A DNA stretch of 8,850 nucleotides from contig DBCR01000079.1 in the NCBI GenBank assembly GCA_002293125.1, positions 1 through 8,850 of the forward strand, read 5' to 3'. Source of the stretch: Opitutia bacterium UBA953 (GTDB taxonomy: Bacteria; Verrucomicrobiota; Verrucomicrobiia; Opitutales; UBA953). The notes under the pieces are model-generated. The model saw only the letters and a list, made by a program, of their open reading frames with translations. It did no database searches and was not told where the DNA came from. A program made the position numbers and the translations under genes. Shown piece by piece: positions 7,081-8,850 of the stretch. Positions within the stretch are counted from its first letter, which is position 1. Every line of letters starts with the position of its first letter.

Positions 7081-8205
7081 ATGAAGCCGACCCCGCTCCT
7101 TGCCCTCCTGCTTACCTCCGTCGCGTTCGCCGCTCCGGAACCGAAGTTCCGCCTGCAGGAGATCGACAAGGTCGAGATCGGCTACGGCCTCGCGATCGCC
7201 GACGTCGATGGCGACGGCAAGCCTGACATCATCCTGGCCGACAAGTCCACGGTGCAGTGGTATCAAAACCCGACCTGGAAGAAGCACGTCATCGCCACGA
7301 ACCTCACGAAGGAAGATAACGTATGCGTCGCGGCGCAGGATCTCGATGGCGACGGCAAAGCCGAGATCGCCATCGGCGCCGGCTGGAATCCGAGCGACAC
7401 CGTGAAGAGCGGCGCAGTCTTTTATCTCATCCCGCCCGCCGACCGCACCCAGAAGTGGGAAGCGGTGAAACTCCACCACGAACCAACCGTGCACCGCATG
7501 GCGTGGGTCGAAGCCGCTACGGGCCGCTGGGACCTCGTCGTCCAGCCCCTCCACGGCGTCGGCAACAAAGCGGGAGTCGGCGCAGGCGCCAAGCTCCTCG
7601 CCTATCGCAAGCCGGCCAACCCGAAGGACGAGTGGAAGACCGAACTCGTCAATGACTCGGGCCACATCACCCATAACCTCGACCCAGTCCGCTGGGATAA
7701 GTCGATTCGACAACAAATCCTGGCCGGCTCCAAGGAAGGCATCTGGTTCAACACCTATGCCGACGGCAAGTGGAGCCGGACGCAGCTCACTACCGAACCT
7801 ATCGGCGAACTCCGCGGTGGCCGCCTGCCTTCCGGCAACTTCATCGCGACGATCGAACCTTTCCACGGTACGAAGTCGGCCATCTATACCCGTGACGGCA
7901 CCGGCGCTTGGCAGCGCAACCAAGTCCTCGATGGCTTCAAGGACGGCCATGCGGTCGCCTGCGCTGACTTCCTGGGCACCGGCTCCGACCAGGTCATGGT
8001 CGGCTGGCGCGGCGTCGACCCGGGCGTCCGCCTGCTCACCCCGCTCGACGATGCCGGCAAGACCTGGCGCACGAGCGTGATCTCGACCAAGGAGATCGCC
8101 GTCGAAGACTTCAAGGCCGCCGACCTCGATGGCGACGGCAAGCCCGACCTCATCGTCGCCGGCCGCCAGACCAAGAACCTCATGATCTTCTGGAACGCCC
8201 GCTAA
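7081..8205 (+). CDS. Secreted VCBS/FG-GAP repeat protein (beta-propeller)
   Basis: This 374-residue protein starts with a signal peptide (MKPTPLLALLLTSVAFA, likely cleavage near 17-18 before APEPKF), so it should be exported. Three clear FG-GAP/VCBS calcium-loop motifs of DxDxDG type are visible: DVDGDGKPDIILAD (41-54), DLDGDGKAEIAIGAGW (87-102) and DLDGDGKPDLIVAGRQ (348-363). A degenerate one is ADFLGTGSDQVMVGW (295-309). Segments such as TVQWYQNP (57-64) and NLMIFWN (366-372) recur at blade ends. The fold is probably a seven-bladed propeller closing N- to C-terminus. Such proteins are common in Verrucomicrobiota and Planctomycetota and often bind surfaces or polysaccharides; no catalytic domain is seen. 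ATG 7081 was chosen because it starts the signal peptide directly; an in-frame start at 7057 adds eight residues. Repeat blocks flank the gene on both sides, and an intrinsic terminator follows 19 bp after the stop. Confidence 0.88.
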   Translation: MKPTPLLALLLTSVAFAAPEPKFRLQEIDKVEIGYGLAIADVDGDGKPDIILADKSTVQWYQNPTWKKHVIATNLTKEDNVCVAAQDLDGDGKAEIAIGAGWNPSDTVKSGAVFYLIPPADRTQKWEAVKLHHEPTVHRMAWVEAATGRWDLVVQPLHGVGNKAGVGAGAKLLAYRKPANPKDEWKTELVNDSGHITHNLDPVRWDKSIRQQILAGSKEGIWFNTYADGKWSRTQLTTEPIGELRGGRLPSGNFIATIEPFHGTKSAIYTRDGTGAWQRNQVLDGFKDGHAVACADFLGTGSDQVMVGWRGVDPGVRLLTPLDDAGKTWRTSVISTKEIAVEDFKAADLDGDGKPDLIVAGRQTKNLMIFWNAR

Positions 8206-8224
8206 GGGATCCGATATAGATATG

Positions 8225-8250
8225 AAAAAGCCCTCGTGAGAGGGCTTTTT
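8225..8250. terminator. Bidirectional rho-independent terminator
   Basis: AAAAAGCCCTC (8225-8235), loop GTGA, then GAGGGCTTTTT (8240-8250) form a perfect 11-bp inverted repeat with a T run on either strand. It lies 19 bp after the VCBS stop codon and 12 bp past the 3' end of the opposing tRNA, so it can end both transcripts. Confidence 0.9.
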
Positions 8251-8262
8251 GCTTTCAGGAAA

Positions 8263-8333
8263 TAGTCCGACTAGGATTTGAACCTAGACAAGGAGAATCA
8301 GAATCTCCTGTGCTACCATTACACCATCGGACT
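8263..8333 (-). tRNA. tRNA-Gln (anticodon CUG)
   Basis: Read on the minus strand, a full cloverleaf folds in 71 nt. The acceptor AGTCCGA pairs with TCGGACT over 7 bp. The D arm is GTGT/GCAC with loop AATGGTA. The anticodon stem GGAGA/TCTCC has loop TTCTGAT, giving anticodon CTG (8301-8299) after U33. The variable region is 4 nt, and the T arm is CTAGG/CCTAG with loop TTCAAAT. The TTCTGATTC anticodon arm is typical of bacterial glutamine tRNAs reading CAG. Position 73 is A and CCA is not encoded, so the tail must be added after transcription. The D loop is short, as in other tRNA-Gln. It points toward the VCBS gene and shares its terminator. Confidence 0.95.
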
Positions 8334-8348
8334 GTCCTGAGTCGTCTG

Positions 8349-8376
8349 ACGATGGGACTCTCTAAGCGTTCGTCAA
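8349..8376 (-). promoter_or_regulatory. Candidate tRNA-Gln promoter
   Basis: On the minus strand TTGACG (8376-8371) is a good -35 hexamer, 16 nt before CATCGT (8354-8349), a weak -10. A start near 8342 would leave about 9 nt of leader before the tRNA 5' end at 8333, which is plausible for a tRNA gene. The poor -10 keeps confidence low. Confidence 0.3.
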
Positions 8377-8412
8377 AAAGAAAGAGGGGCGAAAAAACAG
8401 CGGAAACACGCA

Positions 8413-8444
8413 AGGGATAGGGGTAGGGGTGGGGGTAGGGGTAG
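8413..8444 (+). repeat. GGGGTA-rich tract, possible G-quadruplex
   Basis: Five runs of at least three G (GGG, GGGG, GGGG, GGGGG, GGGG) are separated by 1-3 nt (ATA, TA, T, TA). This satisfies the usual G3+ N1-7 quadruplex pattern several times over. It lies about 80 nt upstream of the tRNA-Gln on the other strand, and its right end grades into a GTAG hairpin remnant. Confidence 0.6.
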
Positions 8445-8461
8445 CGTCACGACCTAGGTGC
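8444..8461 (+). repeat. Remnant copy of the right half of hairpin R1
   Basis: GCGTCACGACCTAGGTGC is identical to 6794-6811. The left arm of the hairpin is missing here and GGGGTAG replaces it. A more diverged relative, CGTCATGACCT, is at 8632-8642 after another GTAG (8623-8626). Confidence 0.6.
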
Positions 8462-8505
8462 AAAAGTGCAAATCGGCCTTTGGCCTGTGCAAAGGTGCAA
8501 AAGTG
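8456..8505 (+). repeat. Direct repeat AGGTGCAAAAGTG, two copies
   Basis: The 13-mer AGGTGCAAAAGTG occurs at 8456-8468 and 8493-8505. A partial copy GTGCAAAGG lies between (8487-8495) together with a small GGCC-TTT-GGCC hairpin near 8475-8485. No repeat-spacer periodicity beyond this is seen. Confidence 0.55.
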
Positions 8506-8565
8506 AGAGGCACACTTCAGGTGGCAGCCTCAGGTGGCGGGTGGCGGGTGTGGATCGGTCAATGG

Positions 8566-8679
8566 GTAGGGATGCGATGACATCGTATCCGTCAGGCCGC
8601 CGAATGGTGGCCGACGGCAGGGGTAGGACTACGTCATGACCTCCGATATAAAAAGGGCGCGGCGTAGCCACGCCCCTAC
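8566..8679. repeat. GTAG hairpin pair R5 (plus) and R6 (minus)
   Basis: R5 is GTAG 8566-8569, arm GGATGCGAT, loop GAC, arm ATCGTATCC ending at 8590 (one G-T pair). R6 is arm GGGCGCGGC from 8655, loop GTA, arm GCCACGCCC, then CTAC 8676-8679 (one mismatch). They face each other across 64 nt, a longer spacer than in the 90-bp element. Within and beyond the pair, CGCCGAATGGTG (8598-8609) is the exact reverse complement of 8688-8699. Confidence 0.65.
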
Positions 8680-8701
8680 CCTGCGTTCACCATTCGGCGA
8701 A

Positions 8702-8791
8702 CGCGAACACCTGCCTTGGGTAGGGACGGTTCTCCGAACCGTCCGACCACCGATCGAACAAGCAGCGGGCTCGGAGAGCCCGCCCTACCTC
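8702..8791 (-). repeat. REPIN-like 90-bp element, copy B (hairpins R7 and R8)
   Basis: This is copy A (6815-6904) in the opposite orientation, 84 of 90 identical by eye. R7 is GTAG 8720-8723, arm GGACGGTTC, loop TCC, arm GAACCGTCC to 8744. R8 is arm AGCGGGCTC from 8764, loop GGA, arm GAGCCCGCC, then CTAC 8785-8788, with the outermost pair lost. Most differences fall in the spacer, not the stems. Confidence 0.8.
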
Positions 8792-8801
8792 GAGACAACA
8801 C

Positions 8802-8834
8802 TGTCGGCACGCAGTGCCGACCCTACCCAAGGCA
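8802..8834 (-). repeat. GTAG hairpin R9 with TGCCTTG box
   Basis: On the minus strand: TGCCTTG box (8834-8828), one base, GTAG (8826-8823), arm GGTCGGCAC, loop TGC, arm GTGCCGACA ending at 8802. Eight pairs form and the outermost is lost. The stem sequence differs from R7/R3, yet the box and head are the same. Confidence 0.65.
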
Positions 8835-8850
8835 TCACTACCCTATACTC

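Larger units (their letters stand above)
8334..8850. other. Repeat-rich non-coding region to the right edge
   Basis: I see no convincing gene in these 517 bp. The only open frame of note (minus, 8671-8447) lies entirely within repeats and looks non-native. The region holds the tRNA promoter candidate, a G-rich tract (8413-8444), remnants of the R1-type hairpin (8444-8461, 8632-8642), short direct repeats (8456-8505; TCAGGTGGC at 8517 and 8530), and five GTAG hairpins (R5-R9). The last bases (CTACCC near 8838-8843) may begin another repeat cut by the edge. Confidence 0.7.

Noticed and set aside
6883..7950. 355-codon minus-strand frame opposite the VCBS gene
   Set aside because: It passes through the intergenic hairpins and the antisense of the VCBS frame, with no family motif. 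The plus frame has a signal peptide and DxDxDG loops.
8456..8505. Possible CRISPR-like array (AGGTGCAAAAGTG repeats)
   Set aside because: Only two full 13-bp copies, 37 bp apart, with a partial copy between; far too short and few, and no cas genes are present.
8447..8671. 74-codon minus-strand frame in the right-hand repeat block
   Set aside because: It consists of repeat sequence and has no ribosome binding site or conserved motif.
6905..8701. Composite transposon carrying the VCBS gene
   Set aside because: No transposase and no target-site duplication are visible; the flanking 90-bp elements are short REPIN-like repeats, not insertion sequences.

Overview
The window is GC-rich bacterial chromosome, dense with housekeeping genes. 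Gene content and intergenic repeat style suggest Verrucomicrobiota, possibly Opitutae. That assignment rests on general impression (GC bias, REP-like hairpins headed by GTAGGG, a VCBS-type secreted protein, a pseudopilin-like protein) and not on a marker-gene comparison. No phage, CRISPR, IS transposase or defence genes are visible.

Layout. Positions 1-2486 carry a minus-strand pair: a HAD-family phosphatase followed 2 nt later by the N-terminal 466 residues of the DNA translocase FtsK, which runs off the window edge. Divergent from these is prfA, peptide release factor 1 (2537-3628). Its 3' end overlaps by 20 bp a convergent small gene for a membrane-anchored, pseudopilin-like protein (3609-4112). 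Next comes tcdA, the tRNA t6A-cyclising dehydratase (4209-4991), whose end overlaps by 15 bp a convergent TatD-family metal hydrolase (4977-5771). Then follows purC, SAICAR synthase of purine synthesis (5863-6759).

The right quarter is different. Two repeat-rich intergenic blocks (6760-7080 and 8334-8850) enclose a secreted VCBS/FG-GAP beta-propeller protein (7081-8205), a bidirectional intrinsic terminator (8225-8250) and a minus-strand tRNA-Gln(CUG) (8263-8333). The blocks contain at least eight short hairpins with one architecture: a GTAG head, a 9-nt arm, a 3-nt loop and a complementary 9-nt arm. Stem sequences differ but pairing is kept. Several are arranged head-to-head as REPIN/BIME-like pairs. 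One 90-bp pair occurs twice, at 6815-6904 and, inverted, at 8702-8791 (84/90 identical by eye). Four of the hairpins are also preceded by the box TGCCTTG. The second block further holds a GGGGTA-rich tract that could form a G-quadruplex.

The genes do not form a single pathway. prfA and tcdA both serve translation (termination and tRNA modification), as does the tRNA. ftsK serves chromosome segregation and purC nucleotide synthesis. The most interesting content is the non-coding repeat system at 6760-7080 and 8334-8850.
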